DNA of 64,000 bases from Ligilactobacillus ceti DSM 22408 (GCF_000423245.1 NZ_AUHP01000012.1:62001-126000), one strand, 5' to 3'. Shown: positions 43,298 through 52,577, counted from the stretch's first letter. The notes: generated from the sequence alone by a model not told the origin. A program made the numbers and translations.

Positions 43298-45286
43298 TTA
43301 TTCAGCTAACATGTCACGTAAAAGTGCAACTTTTTGTTGGAGTTGTTTTCCGATATCAGTATCAGCAACTAATTTTCGTTTTAATTTATAATTAATCACA
43401 CGACGAGTTGAAATAATATCATGACCTTGTTCAATAGCTTCTTCTTTCGATGAGAATGGATGGTGTGCTACTAACTGTAATCCATATGAGTTATATAACA
43501 ATGTATATCCGCCAATTCCCGTCGTAGCTTGATACGCTTTAGAATAACCACCATCAATCACAATCATTTTTCCATCAGCCATAATTGCTTCATGACCTTT
43601 TTTAACCGGTGTATGACCATTAATAATATGACCTTCTTTAGGATCTAGTCCAAATTCACTTAATAATTTTTCACAGAATTTTACATCATGACGCAACTTA
43701 AAGTAAGGATTTTTTTCTTCGTGATGAGTCTTTTTATCTGCAATAAAATAGCGTTCAAAAGTAGTCATATCTTTTTTACCAAACAATGGTGAGTTTTCAC
43801 CTTGCCATAAATACCATAAAACATCTGTTGCAAAATCATCTTCAATTTCTGGATGTGCATAGGCGATTCTAACTTGTTCTTCAAAGAAATCCATCATTTT
43901 TTGTCCTGTATAGGCTTTATTTTGGAATTTAATTGTTTTAAAGTTACCTTTTTCATCAACTGGCATACATCCATGAATTAATAAGTTTCCATTATAGCAT
44001 TTATACATATTACCTTTTTCCATCATAAAGTCTAAATGACGCCGCAACTGTGGTGATTTGCTGACAGAACGTAATAAATTATTAATGACTTCTTCTTCTT
44101 CAGCAGTCAATTTATACGGATCTTTCGGATCAATTGTAGCAAAACATGTATTTTCTAACGGATATGTCTTCCCGTTAATTTTAATAGTTTGTTTTTCATA
44201 ATCAATTTTATCTAATAACCCACGTGATTCCATTTTAAATTCAGGACGCCGCGCTATAATATGCCCTTCTAATTTAAATTGCATCATAGCTACCGCTTGA
44301 TGGATTTGTGTAATTTGTAATTGTTCACCATCAAAATTAAATGTATCACCTTTTAATAATTTCGGTCTAAATGCTGGATTATCTTGATAATTTTCTTCTG
44401 CAAATTTTGATAAATGCCGTAAATTAATCCCGTATGCATCTTCAATAATACTTAAATTATTATAACGTGCACAAATTCGTAAAATATTTAATAAACTTAA
44501 TTTCGATCCCGAAATCGCCCCGAGCCAAATCAAATCATGATTCCCCCATTGGATATCAATTGAATGATATTCCATTAAACGATCCATAATTTTTTCCGGT
44601 GCTTCCCCACGATCATAAACATCGCCAATCACATGTAAATGATCGACAACTAGCCGTTGAATCGTATAGGCTGTCGCAATAATAAATTCGTCCGCTTGTT
44701 CTAAAGCTACTAAATTTTGTAATAAACGATTAATATATTGTCGTTTCGCATTATCTTGATGATTTGTATATAATAATTCTTCTGTAATGTACGTAAAATT
44801 AGGATCTAAAGCTTTCCGAACTTTAGAACGTGTATATTTACGTGCTGCCACTTGTAAAAATTCTAGCATGCTGACAATAATATCTAAATACCATTGATCT
44901 AAATCATTTTTAGAAGCAAAATGTTGTTTTTCATAGGCAATCTTTTCTTCCGGATAATAAATCAAAGTCGCAAATTCTTGAATTGTTTTTTGTGTCATCC
45001 GACCACCAAAAGTATCTTGTAACTTTTGTTTCACATTCCCAGAACCATTCCGTAAAACATGATCAAAGGCCGTATATTCGCCGTGTAAATCACTCACAAA
45101 ATGTTCTGTTCCTTTTGGTAAACTCAAAATAGCTTCTAAGTTCATTAATTCCGTAACAACAGCTTGTTTTGTTGGATATTTTTCACGCATTAACTTTTGG
45201 GAATAAGAAAATAGTTCTTCCATATCAGCAGTTGTGGTTTCAGAGCTTATATTCAAAGCTTGTGAAACATCACTAAAATTCATCAT
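43298..45286 (-). CDS. fbp: Class III fructose-1,6-bisphosphatase
   Basis: 662 residues, the length of the Firmicutes-specific class III enzyme (YydE/Fbp of Bacillus). It dephosphorylates fructose 1,6-bisphosphate for gluconeogenesis. Calcineurin-like metallophosphatase motifs are clear: FVSDLHGEYTAFDHVLRNG, VIGDVYDRGEAPE, IQWGNHDLIWLGA, and IINGHTPVKKGHEAI near the C-terminus. The Shine-Dalgarno is weak and two adjacent ATGs are possible. It is monocistronic. Confidence 0.96.
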   Translation of the reverse strand: MMNFSDVSQALNISSETTTADMEELFSYSQKLMREKYPTKQAVVTELMNLEAILSLPKGTEHFVSDLHGEYTAFDHVLRNGSGNVKQKLQDTFGGRMTQKTIQEFATLIYYPEEKIAYEKQHFASKNDLDQWYLDIIVSMLEFLQVAARKYTRSKVRKALDPNFTYITEELLYTNHQDNAKRQYINRLLQNLVALEQADEFIIATAYTIQRLVVDHLHVIGDVYDRGEAPEKIMDRLMEYHSIDIQWGNHDLIWLGAISGSKLSLLNILRICARYNNLSIIEDAYGINLRHLSKFAEENYQDNPAFRPKLLKGDTFNFDGEQLQITQIHQAVAMMQFKLEGHIIARRPEFKMESRGLLDKIDYEKQTIKINGKTYPLENTCFATIDPKDPYKLTAEEEEVINNLLRSVSKSPQLRRHLDFMMEKGNMYKCYNGNLLIHGCMPVDEKGNFKTIKFQNKAYTGQKMMDFFEEQVRIAYAHPEIEDDFATDVLWYLWQGENSPLFGKKDMTTFERYFIADKKTHHEEKNPYFKLRHDVKFCEKLLSEFGLDPKEGHIINGHTPVKKGHEAIMADGKMIVIDGGYSKAYQATTGIGGYTLLYNSYGLQLVAHHPFSSKEEAIEQGHDIISTRRVINYKLKRKLVADTDIGKQLQQKVALLRDMLAE

Positions 45287-45511
45287 TTCTTGGGCACCGT
45301 CCTGTCTTGTTTTCGAATTTTCAGCTTATAACTAGACCATTTTTCTTTTTAAAATGCAAAAAGACTTAATCTGACTTGAAAATAACGTTTATTTCTGTTT
45401 TTTTCAGTTCACAAAGTCTCTTTCTCCATCTATACCTCTCAATAATACGTTTTAAAAATCATTAAGTCAATCATTTCTAAATCAAATTATAATGATTTGC
45501 TTACAGTTAAT

Positions 45512-45545
45512 TAAAAAAGGCCTTCCGAAACGGAAAACCTTTTAT
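45512..45545 (-). terminator. Terminator of the neopullulanase-type gene
   Basis: Imperfect stem AAAGGTTTTCCG / CGGAAGGCCTTT with TTTTTTAAT following on minus. Confidence 0.7.
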
Positions 45546-45552
45546 CATTAAC

Positions 45553-47331
45553 TTAGTTTGTGAAAATAGCCCAACCACCTGGTAAAAGAAGCTTTTGATC
45601 AGCCTGATATAAATTAGCTAATAGCAATTTTTTATCTTCAGGCGGTAGCTGGAAATTGTTAGGACTTATATTAAAATAACTAATAATTTCACTTTCGTGG
45701 TTTTGATTAATTTGCCAAAAAACAGCAGAATTATCAGTAGCAACTTCCCAACGAACATTTCCTTGATTGAATTGCGGTAAATATTTTTTTCGCAAGCTTA
45801 TTAACTCTTTAATCACTGTTAAAATTGTTAAATCTTGCTCTTTTTCATCCCAAATCATACATTTACGACAATCTGGATCTGGACCGCCTGTTAAACCAAT
45901 CTCTGTTCCATAATATAAACACGGAGCTCCTATTTGAATTAGCAAAAAGGCTAATGCTTGTAACATTAACGCCTTGTCTCCTTGACAAAGTGTTAGTAAC
46001 CGCGCTGTATCATGTGTATCTAAAGCATTAAATAAAACGCGATTAACTTGATCAGGATGTAAACTCAACTGATAATTAAGTTGATTAATCATCGTTTCCA
46101 AAGTGATGTCTCGTCTAACTAATCCCGCTAAAATAGCATCTGTATAAGGATAATTCATTGCACCACTAAACTCACCATGATTAACCCATGGACTAGCATC
46201 ATGCCAGACTTCTCCTAAAATATAAATGTCAGGATTTAATTGCTGCATTTTCTGCGTAAACTTCCGCCAAAAATGATGATCGATTTCATTAGCAACATCT
46301 AAACGCCACGCATCAATTCCAAATTTTTCCACCCAAAACGTCGCAATTTCTAATAAATATGCTTGAACTTGCGGATTTGATGTTTTTAATTTAGGCATAT
46401 GCGGATTTTTCGCAAACACTTCATAATTTAAATTCTTAGCTATCTCGTAATTATCAGTCGCTGTATAATTCACGGGTAAATCAGCAATATAAAACCAATC
46501 AATATACACCGATTTCGCTCCGTTTTGCACCACATCTTGCCAATAAGGTGACTGATCACCAATATGATTAAAAACAGCATCTAACATGACTTTAAACCCT
46601 AATTGATGTGCTTGTTGGATAAATTCCCGGAAAGTTTTTTCATCGCCAAAAGCTGGGTCTAATTTAAAATAATCAATCGTATCATATTTGTGATTAGATG
46701 TTGCTGCAAAAATAGGACACAAATATAACCCATTCACACCTAACTCTTTTAAATAATGTAAATGATCAATGATCCCTTGAAAATCACCACCAAAAAAATT
46801 AAACGGTGTCGGCTGTGCACTCCCCCAAGGTAAACAGTTCGGAGGATTTAAACGCTCATCTCCATTTGCAAATCGTTCTGGAAATATTTGATACCAAATT
46901 GTTTTTTGTGCCCATTGTGGCGCGTGCAAGCGATCAATGTCATGAAAATATGGCATTTTAAAACCATAACTCGTTTGAATTTGGCGATCATTTTGATATA
47001 AATAAATTCCCCGTTCATCATAAAAATAAAGTTGCCCGCATTGATCTTGTACTAAAAAGCTATATTGCATCCTTTTTAACGGCATCTGAACTTCACAACT
47101 CCAAATATCATGATATTGCGTTTGATATTTGACCTTTAAAGGAATTTTTTGAAACTCCCATAAATTTGTTTGAGTTTCTATTTCATAATTTAAATCGTAC
47201 GGATCTCCATATACAAGCCAAACAGCCTGTAAATCAGCTTTTTTCGCTTGTAATCTAATGTGTATCGTCGTTTTATCCACTAAATAAGCCATTTCACTAT
47301 CGGGTCGGTGATACAAGGCTGCTGCTTCCAT
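45553..47331 (-). CDS. GH13 subfamily 20-type alpha-glycosidase (neopullulanase / cyclomaltodextrinase / maltogenic amylase)
   Basis: 592 residues. An N-terminal CBM34-like beta domain (~1-125, AALYHRPDSEMAYLVDK) precedes the (beta/alpha)8 catalytic domain. The four GH13 regions are DAVFNHIG, GIDAWRLDVANEID (nucleophile Asp), LGEVWHD (acid/base Glu) and ALDTHDTAR (transition-state Asp). GGDFQGIIDHLHYLKELGVNGLYL is the usual start of the barrel. No signal peptide is present, so it acts in the cytoplasm on imported maltodextrins or cyclodextrins. It is a single gene; no maltose transporter is adjacent. Confidence 0.93.
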   Translation of the reverse strand: MEAAALYHRPDSEMAYLVDKTTIHIRLQAKKADLQAVWLVYGDPYDLNYEIETQTNLWEFQKIPLKVKYQTQYHDIWSCEVQMPLKRMQYSFLVQDQCGQLYFYDERGIYLYQNDRQIQTSYGFKMPYFHDIDRLHAPQWAQKTIWYQIFPERFANGDERLNPPNCLPWGSAQPTPFNFFGGDFQGIIDHLHYLKELGVNGLYLCPIFAATSNHKYDTIDYFKLDPAFGDEKTFREFIQQAHQLGFKVMLDAVFNHIGDQSPYWQDVVQNGAKSVYIDWFYIADLPVNYTATDNYEIAKNLNYEVFAKNPHMPKLKTSNPQVQAYLLEIATFWVEKFGIDAWRLDVANEIDHHFWRKFTQKMQQLNPDIYILGEVWHDASPWVNHGEFSGAMNYPYTDAILAGLVRRDITLETMINQLNYQLSLHPDQVNRVLFNALDTHDTARLLTLCQGDKALMLQALAFLLIQIGAPCLYYGTEIGLTGGPDPDCRKCMIWDEKEQDLTILTVIKELISLRKKYLPQFNQGNVRWEVATDNSAVFWQINQNHESEIISYFNISPNNFQLPPEDKKLLLANLYQADQKLLLPGGWAIFTN

Positions 47332-47356
47332 TTTTCATCCTCTTTTCTTATGATAC

Positions 47357-47391
47357 GAAAAAAGACTCGCCTTTCAGCAAGTCTTTTAAGC
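47357..47391 (-). terminator. Rho-independent terminator of the MFS exporter gene
   Basis: AAAGACTTGC / GCGAGTCTTT stem followed by TTTTTTCG on minus. Confidence 0.75.
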
Positions 47392-47393
47392 GC

Positions 47394-48881
47394 TTAATCT
47401 CCAGCGTTAACATCTAAAATATCATTGGCACCATGTTTTTTAGCGGCATATTGGCTATAAATCATCCCAATTGCCGTTAAGACTGCTGCTACAATCATAA
47501 TATTATGCAAGCCGTGATGTAAAATATTTCGCATTTGTGGAATCAAATGTTCTGGTAATGTTTTAATCGCTACCGGATCACTTAATGCGTTCATCATTTT
47601 AATTGTAATCTTACCTTTTGATTCTTTCACACCTTGAACTAACGCTTGATTCATGGTCACACCATAAATAGATGACATAAATGTTTGCGCTAAAATTCTA
47701 GATAAGAAACTTAAAGAAGTCGCAATCGCCATATCTTGACGACTCGAATCTTTTTGGACTTTTACTTGTAAAACAACGAAAATCAACCCTGTTCCTAATC
47801 CAAAGAAACAACTAGAAATTAATAATGTTGTAAAACTAGCATCCACACCTGCAAAGATTAAAATAACTAATGAAATTAAAATTAATAATAAGCTATAAAA
47901 ATTAATTGTCCCGGCACGGAATCTTGTTTGTAATCTTGGTGCACTTTGCGCGCCGATTAAATCCGTAACAGCCCCTGGAATTTGGGTCACACCACCAATT
48001 AAAGCCGTTGTTGCCAATAATCCTTGCGCCCACATCGGAGCGTAATTACTAAAGGCAATCCCGCCACCCCATGCAACTGAGAATAAAACAAAATCAGCTA
48101 CTAATGGTTTGTTTTTGAAAATTCGTCCCGGAATAATCGGATCTTGAGCTGTTTTTTCTACTTGTGTTAAACGCCATAAGAAATAACCACCCACAATCAT
48201 TAATCCTGCTACCCAATAATTCGAAGCCATTCCGATTAATTGAATTCCCAATAACAAGGCAGACAATCCAATAATCATATACACACTACCTTTAAAGTCA
48301 AAGTGGACTTTCCGTGTGTTTTTATTAACAGCATAATATTTTTGAATAATAATAATTGTAATCAAACCTAATGGTACATTAATATAAAAGACCCAATGCC
48401 AATTTAAAGCATCAACAATCCATCCACCGACTAACGGACCCATAATGGTTGCGGCACTCCAACTAGCTGCAATATAACCTAAGACTTTCGATCTTTGATA
48501 ATACTTATGATATAGTTCGCCAATCACGATATATGGCAGAGCACTCATCCCACCAGTTCCGATCCCCATAAAAATGCGGGCAATTAAAAAGAACCAAATG
48601 TTCGTTGCTGCACCTTCTAAAAGTGAACTAACAATGAAAACAACTAAAGATAATTGCAAAGCAAACTTATTACTTGTTCGTTCACCTAATTTACTCCAAA
48701 TTGGAGTCGAAATTGCCATTCCTAATAAAAAGACGGCAATAATCCATCCCATATATTCGATACCATTTAAATCACTAATAATCGCTGGTAATGCCGTTGT
48801 AATAATCGTCGCATCTAACCCGGAAATGATATTAGCTAATAACAAAGCACCTGTCACCCAAGCGACTTGTTTTTTGTGCAT
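47394..48881 (-). CDS. DHA2-family (14-TM) MFS drug exporter
   Basis: 495 residues and ~14 membrane segments. The DHA2/EmrB-QacA motifs are clear: LDATIITTALPAI in TM1, the loop motif A-like IWSKLGERTSNKFALQ, and motif C-like LGYIAASWSAATIMGPLVGGWI in TM5, followed by WHWVFYINVPLGL. It is predicted to export toxic compounds with proton antiport; the substrate is unknown. A strong GAGAGGGG Shine-Dalgarno is present. No TetR or MarR regulator lies next to it. Confidence 0.92.
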   Translation of the reverse strand: MHKKQVAWVTGALLLANIISGLDATIITTALPAIISDLNGIEYMGWIIAVFLLGMAISTPIWSKLGERTSNKFALQLSLVVFIVSSLLEGAATNIWFFLIARIFMGIGTGGMSALPYIVIGELYHKYYQRSKVLGYIAASWSAATIMGPLVGGWIVDALNWHWVFYINVPLGLITIIIIQKYYAVNKNTRKVHFDFKGSVYMIIGLSALLLGIQLIGMASNYWVAGLMIVGGYFLWRLTQVEKTAQDPIIPGRIFKNKPLVADFVLFSVAWGGGIAFSNYAPMWAQGLLATTALIGGVTQIPGAVTDLIGAQSAPRLQTRFRAGTINFYSLLLILISLVILIFAGVDASFTTLLISSCFFGLGTGLIFVVLQVKVQKDSSRQDMAIATSLSFLSRILAQTFMSSIYGVTMNQALVQGVKESKGKITIKMMNALSDPVAIKTLPEHLIPQMRNILHHGLHNIMIVAAVLTAIGMIYSQYAAKKHGANDILDVNAGD

Positions 48882-48982
48882 TTTAACGCCCCTCTCTCAT
48901 TTTTATTTTTGTCCATATCCTCTATATTAACTGATTGCCTTTTTTAGTCAATACTTCTTTCTCACTTCAAGGTGAAAATCAA

Positions 48983-49015
48983 TAAAAAAAGCAACCTTCT
49001 GTCAGAAAGTTGCTG
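48983..49015 (-). terminator. Rho-independent terminator of the membrane-anchored protein gene
   Basis: AGCAACTTTCTG / CAGAAGGTTGCT stem (G-U allowed), followed by TTTTTTT on minus. Confidence 0.82.
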
Positions 49016-49026
49016 AAAAATCTTGT

Positions 49027-49818
49027 TTAGTTAACTTTTTCTAATTGAATTTCTGAATTTGTTTGCCCTAACATACTTTGGTATTTACTCTCACCATATG
49101 TTAATAAGCGACCATCAATTTTTGTATGTTTTAAATCATTAATATTAATGACTGCTGCTGGATATTTTTTCTTTGATTTCTTATGAACATGAACTAAATT
49201 ATAGTTTAATTTAATTTTATCTTTTTCAATTTCATAAGTATATTGCGCAACTGCCCAATATTCCCATTCATCAGGACCCATTTGATACACTTTGTTAAAG
49301 AAATCTTGATCGGTCGCTAATTCTTTCAATTCAGCCTCATCCTTAGCTATATACCAACCATTAGAAGCCACAACATGCTTAGTTTCATTGTTTTTCTTCC
49401 GATAAATTCGTGCCAAAATAGCTTGTTTTTTCTCTTGTTTACCAAAAACAAGATAGTTCTTATAACTTGAATTTTTATCCGTTGATGTAATTTCAAACAC
49501 ATTACCTACAACTACTTTTTTAGGAGTTGCTCGTGTAAAAAACCAAACTAATCCAGCAATAACAATTGCTCCCATCACTACTACTAAGGCCCATTTTTTC
49601 TTATCAAACGGTTCTTTTTTATTTTTTACAGCAGGTGCTGCCTTGGAATCGTTGTTGGTTTCTGGTGTTAGCTCTTTTACTTCTGCCTTTTCCGTAATCT
49701 GATCAGCTTTTGGTTGGGCAACTACTTCATTATTTACAACTTGTTCTTTTGGTGCCACCTCTTCTGTGACTTGTTCTGATCCAGTTTCTTCTGGATTTGT
49801 TTTTGGTTTATCTGTCAT
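49027..49818 (-). CDS. Membrane-anchored protein with acidic disordered N-terminus, unknown function
   Basis: 263 residues. The first ~65 are Glu/Pro/Lys-rich and probably disordered. One membrane helix (~75-93, WALVVVMGAIVIAGLVWFF) follows a Lys-rich stop-transfer-like KKEPFDKKK. The ~165-residue outer part is rich in Lys, Tyr and Glu (TSTDKNSSYKNYLVFGKQE, GPDEWEYWAVAQYTYEIE). I do not recognise a family. By the positive-inside rule the N-terminus is cytoplasmic. It lies 81 bases downstream of a zinc-ribbon membrane protein, separated by a terminator. Confidence 0.75.
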   Translation of the reverse strand: MTDKPKTNPEETGSEQVTEEVAPKEQVVNNEVVAQPKADQITEKAEVKELTPETNNDSKAAPAVKNKKEPFDKKKWALVVVMGAIVIAGLVWFFTRATPKKVVVGNVFEITSTDKNSSYKNYLVFGKQEKKQAILARIYRKKNNETKHVVASNGWYIAKDEAELKELATDQDFFNKVYQMGPDEWEYWAVAQYTYEIEKDKIKLNYNLVHVHKKSKKKYPAAVININDLKHTKIDGRLLTYGESKYQSMLGQTNSEIQLEKVN

Positions 49819-49855
49819 TGATTATCTTCCTGTCTAATAATTTATCTTTAATAGA

Positions 49856-49890
49856 AAACAAGAGCTAGAATGTTCTTCTAGCTCTTTAAT
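49856..49890 (-). terminator. Rho-independent terminator of the zinc-ribbon gene
   Basis: AAGAGCTAGAA (49860-49870) pairs with TTCTAGCTCTT, with TGTTTTC following on minus. Confidence 0.78.
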
Positions 49891-49899
49891 TTAATTTTA

Positions 49900-50169
49900 T
49901 TATTTATTTAAAAAGTAAACTGCTAATGCCACAATCACTAACCCAACAATTAATAAAATTGTGTTCGTTAAATTATGTTTCACGCCGCCTTTAACAGAGT
50001 TTTCAATACTATCGCCTAACATTTCTTCTTCAGGTGTTGGGCTAGCTTGTTCGTGCATGATTTTTTCTGTATCAATTGCTTCCACTTCTGGACCGAATTG
50101 TTCACCACAGTTATCACACATTAAAGCTTCTGGATTAACTTCTTGACCACATTTTGGACACACTTTCAT
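49900..50169 (-). CDS. Zinc-ribbon protein with C-terminal membrane anchor
   Basis: 89 residues. The N-terminal zinc ribbon carries four cysteines in CPKCGQEV ... CDNCGEQFG (residues ~4-22). An acidic linker follows, and a C-terminal membrane helix (~68-86, TILLIVGLVIVALAVYFL) ends the protein: a tail-anchored layout with the ribbon in the cytoplasm. The target is unknown. GAGGG lies 6 bases before the ATG. Confidence 0.8.
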   Translation of the reverse strand: MKVCPKCGQEVNPEALMCDNCGEQFGPEVEAIDTEKIMHEQASPTPEEEMLGDSIENSVKGGVKHNLTNTILLIVGLVIVALAVYFLNK

Positions 50170-50294
50170 TGAAATCCCTCATTTCTAAAATATCTAAACT
50201 CTCTTTAATTTAATTTTACCATATAGACGATCTATTACTAAAAGAAAAAGCTTATATTAACTATTTTTTCTATACACTTCGCGGCATTTGCCTT

Positions 50295-50323
50295 TTGGCA
50301 GCGGTTCAATAATATGTTAAAAT
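50295..50323 (+). promoter_or_regulatory. Sigma-A promoter of the alpha/beta hydrolase gene
   Basis: -35 TTGGCA (50295-50300), 17-bp spacer, extended -10 TGTTAAAAT ending at 50323. Confidence 0.75.
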
Positions 50324-50377
50324 TCTTAATAGAATTTATTATTATTTTTTTAGCTTTTTAGAAAGAATCGATAAATT

Positions 50378-51196
50378 ATGCCTTATTTAAAAACCAATGA
50401 TAACGTTGACCTTCATTATGAAGTCTCCGGCTCAGGAAAACCACTCTTACTTTTACCTGGTTGGACATGCACGACTGAATTTTGGCAAAAAAATGTTCCT
50501 ACTTTGTCAAAACATTTTAAAGTCATCACTCTTGATTTTAGAGGTCACGGTCAGTCCGATAAAGTATTCTCTGGACATCGCATCGCGCGGTATGCTATGG
50601 ATGTTAAAAACGTTTTAGACACATTAGATGTCGAACACGTCACAGTCCTTGGTTGGTCTATGGGTGCGGCTGTTTTATGGAGCTATCTTGAATTATTCGG
50701 TAACCACCGTGTTGATAGTTTAATTTGTGTCGATCAATCACCTGCTCAATATGTTCAAGCTGATTGGCAATGGGGACAAAAAGCCTGCTTTGATGTAGAA
50801 ACTTTTATCCAAACTTGTGCAGCTATTAAATATGACCCATCCGGTTCAGCAGCAGGTCTCGTATCTGCTTGCTTGCATAATATTCCAACTGATGAAGAAG
50901 CTGAATTACTCGCTTCCGAAATCAATCGTTGTCCTGGTCAAATCAGAATTGATATTATGCGTGACCATACAAACCTTGATTGGCGCGACTTTATTCCAAA
51001 TATTAAAGTCCCAACTTTAGTTTGCGTGGCTCGTAATAGTCAAGTGTTCGATTGGCACGGTAGCGCATGGGTGGGTGCTAATATCCCGAACGCTCAAACT
51101 GTTTTCTTTGAAAATTCTGGTCATATGTTATTCTGGGATGAACCCGAAAAGTTCAATCAAACAGTAATTGATTTTATTGAAAATATTCAAAACTAA
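50378..51196 (+). CDS. Alpha/beta hydrolase
   Basis: 272 residues of the alpha/beta hydrolase fold. The oxyanion strand is LLLLPGWTCTTEFW, the nucleophile elbow is GWSMGAA with the catalytic Ser (near residue 94), and the His is in NSGHMLFWDEPEKF near residue 250. VITLDFRGHGQSDK is the conserved strand 4 loop. The substrate cannot be predicted; esterase or haloperoxidase-like enzymes are closest in pattern. There is no good Shine-Dalgarno. It is convergent with rpsR. Confidence 0.87.
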   Translation: MPYLKTNDNVDLHYEVSGSGKPLLLLPGWTCTTEFWQKNVPTLSKHFKVITLDFRGHGQSDKVFSGHRIARYAMDVKNVLDTLDVEHVTVLGWSMGAAVLWSYLELFGNHRVDSLICVDQSPAQYVQADWQWGQKACFDVETFIQTCAAIKYDPSGSAAGLVSACLHNIPTDEEAELLASEINRCPGQIRIDIMRDHTNLDWRDFIPNIKVPTLVCVARNSQVFDWHGSAWVGANIPNAQTVFFENSGHMLFWDEPEKFNQTVIDFIENIQN

Positions 51197-51197
51197 T

Positions 51198-51213
51198 TGT
51201 TTCACGTGAAACT
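51198..51213. promoter_or_regulatory. parS site, one mismatch
   Basis: TGTTTCACGTGAAACT matches the parS consensus at 15/16. It lies just after the hydrolase stop codon and upstream of the shared terminator. Confidence 0.78.
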
Positions 51214-51226
51214 TTTGTTTTTACTC

Positions 51227-51272
51227 AAAAAAGCAGCGCCAAAATTAATTATAATTTTGACGCTGCTTTTTT
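51227..51272. terminator. Bidirectional terminator flanked by two parS sites
   Basis: AAAAAAGCAGCGCCAAAATTA pairs, with one mismatch, with the 3' half ending CGCTGCTTTTTT. Confidence 0.9.
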
Positions 51273-51275
51273 CAA

Positions 51276-51291
51276 TGTTTCACGTGAAACA
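51276..51291. promoter_or_regulatory. parS site, perfect
   Basis: TGTTTCACGTGAAACA, identical to the consensus, centred 78 bp from the site at 51198. Confidence 0.88.
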
Positions 51292-51328
51292 AAAAGACAC
51301 CCTAACGCCGCTGGTTAGAGTGTCTTAA
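51291..51328 (-). terminator. Rho-independent terminator of rpsF-ssb-rpsR
   Basis: AAGACACTCTAAC / GTTAGGGTGTCTT stem followed by TTTGTTT on minus. It overlaps the edge of the parS site by one base. Confidence 0.85.
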
Positions 51329-51335
51329 ATATATT

Positions 51336-51572
51336 CTATTCTTCAGATGAGAATGGAAGTAAGCCCATGATACGTGCACGCTTGATAGCGATTGTTACAC
51401 GACGTTGGTTCTTTGCGCTTGTTCCTGTCACACGACGTGGTAAAATTTTACCGCGTTCTGAGATAAAACGACGTAAAAGATCTACATCTTTATAGTCAAT
51501 ATATTCAATGTGGTTTGCTGCGATGAAGTCGACTCTACGACGACGACGTCCGCCTCGACGGTTTTGTGCCAT
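51336..51572 (-). CDS. rpsR: 30S ribosomal protein S18
   Basis: 78 residues with the basic N-terminus and the S18 block [25 protein letters not shown]18 pairs with S6 on the platform of the 30S subunit. It is third gene of rpsF-ssb-rpsR, 21 bases after ssb, with a strong GAGGAGGG site. Confidence 0.98.
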   Translation of the reverse strand: MAQNRRGGRRRRRVDFIAANHIEYIDYKDVDLLRRFISERGKILPRRVTGTSAKNQRRVTIAIKRARIMGLLPFSSEE

Positions 51573-51593
51573 TGTTAATTTCCCTCCTCGTTA

Positions 51594-52148
51594 CTAAAAT
51601 GGTAAGTCATCATCTGATATATCAATTTGTTGGCCACTATTAGCAAACGGATCGGGAGCATTATTATCACCCATTGTTTGTTCAGTGTTTTGACCAGCAC
51701 TTACATTGCCTGTGAATCCTGTGCTTTGAGCATTAGAATTCATTTGAGCACCATAAGGGTTGTTATCAGATTGATAGTTAGGAGTAGCACCACCTGCTGG
51801 ATTACTTTGACGGTAACGTTCAGCTTCGGAACGACTTTCAAGCAATGAGAAGCTATCAACTGCGACTTCAGTTACGTAAACACGTTGACCTTGTTGGTTT
51901 TCGTAATTACGTGTTTGAATTCGGCCATCAACGCCAATTAAGGAACCTTTATGTGTAAAATTCGCAAAATTTTCGGCTGCTTTACGCCAAATCACACAGT
52001 TAATAAAGTCAGCTTCACGTTCACCGTTTTGGTTCTTGAATTGACGGTTAACTGCTAATGTGAATGTTGCAACTGCAATACCACTTTGGGTATAACGTAA
52101 ATCAGGATCTCTAGTTAGTCTTCCGACTAAAGTTGCTCTATTTATCAA
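51594..52148 (-). CDS. ssb: Single-stranded DNA-binding protein
   Basis: 184 residues. The OB-fold ([52 protein letters not shown]) spans ~1-105. A Gly/Asn/Gln-rich linker follows, and the C-terminal tip DISDDDLPF recruits partner proteins. The start is TTG with AGGAGG 8 bases upstream. It lies between rpsF and rpsR, as in most Firmicutes. Confidence 0.97.
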   Translation of the reverse strand: MINRATLVGRLTRDPDLRYTQSGIAVATFTLAVNRQFKNQNGEREADFINCVIWRKAAENFANFTHKGSLIGVDGRIQTRNYENQQGQRVYVTEVAVDSFSLLESRSEAERYRQSNPAGGATPNYQSDNNPYGAQMNSNAQSTGFTGNVSAGQNTEQTMGDNNAPDPFANSGQQIDISDDDLPF

Positions 52149-52193
52149 GATTGCATCCTCCTAGTTTTCAAGTTTTAATTCAATAGTTAAAAA

Positions 52194-52478
52194 TTATTTT
52201 TCGCGTTTAACGATCATATGACGTAAGATGTTTTCGTTAATCTTAGCCAAACGGTCAAATTCGTCAATTGCTACTGCATCAGCTGTTACGTTAACGATAT
52301 GGTAGATACCTTCGTTAAAGCCACCGATTTCATATGCAAAACGACGCTTAGACCAGTCTTTTGAATCGCTAATTACTGCACCCTTATCTGTTAAGATAGC
52401 ATCAAAACGTTCAACTAATTCTGCTTTTGCAGCTTCGTCGATTGCTGGGCTGATAATATAAGTAATTTCATATTTCAT
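52194..52478 (-). CDS. rpsF: 30S ribosomal protein S6
   Basis: 94 residues from ATG 52476-52478 ([11 protein letters not shown]); a GTG four codons upstream would sit on the Shine-Dalgarno (AAGGAGG). The block [21 protein letters not shown] is typical of S6. It is first gene of rpsF-ssb-rpsR, behind a consensus promoter and a structured leader. Confidence 0.97.
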   Translation of the reverse strand: MKYEITYIISPAIDEAAKAELVERFDAILTDKGAVISDSKDWSKRRFAYEIGGFNEGIYHIVNVTADAVAIDEFDRLAKINENILRHMIVKREK

Positions 52479-52571
52479 GACTGTTTGCACCTCCTTATGG
52501 ACTTGTGGTTCTTAAAAAATCTTAAGAACAAGGAGAGTAATCTAAAGCTTTTGCTTGTTAGATACTCACGA
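52479..52571 (-). ncRNA. Candidate S6:S18-binding leader of rpsF
   Basis: The ~93-nt leader folds into GAGTATCTAA/TTAGATTACTC and a second stem CTTG-TTCTTAA / TTAAGAA-CCA-CAAG, whose bulged CCA next to the outer helix resembles the CCG bulge of known S6:S18 leaders. The fit is partial. Confidence 0.4.
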
Positions 52572-52577
52572 AATAGT

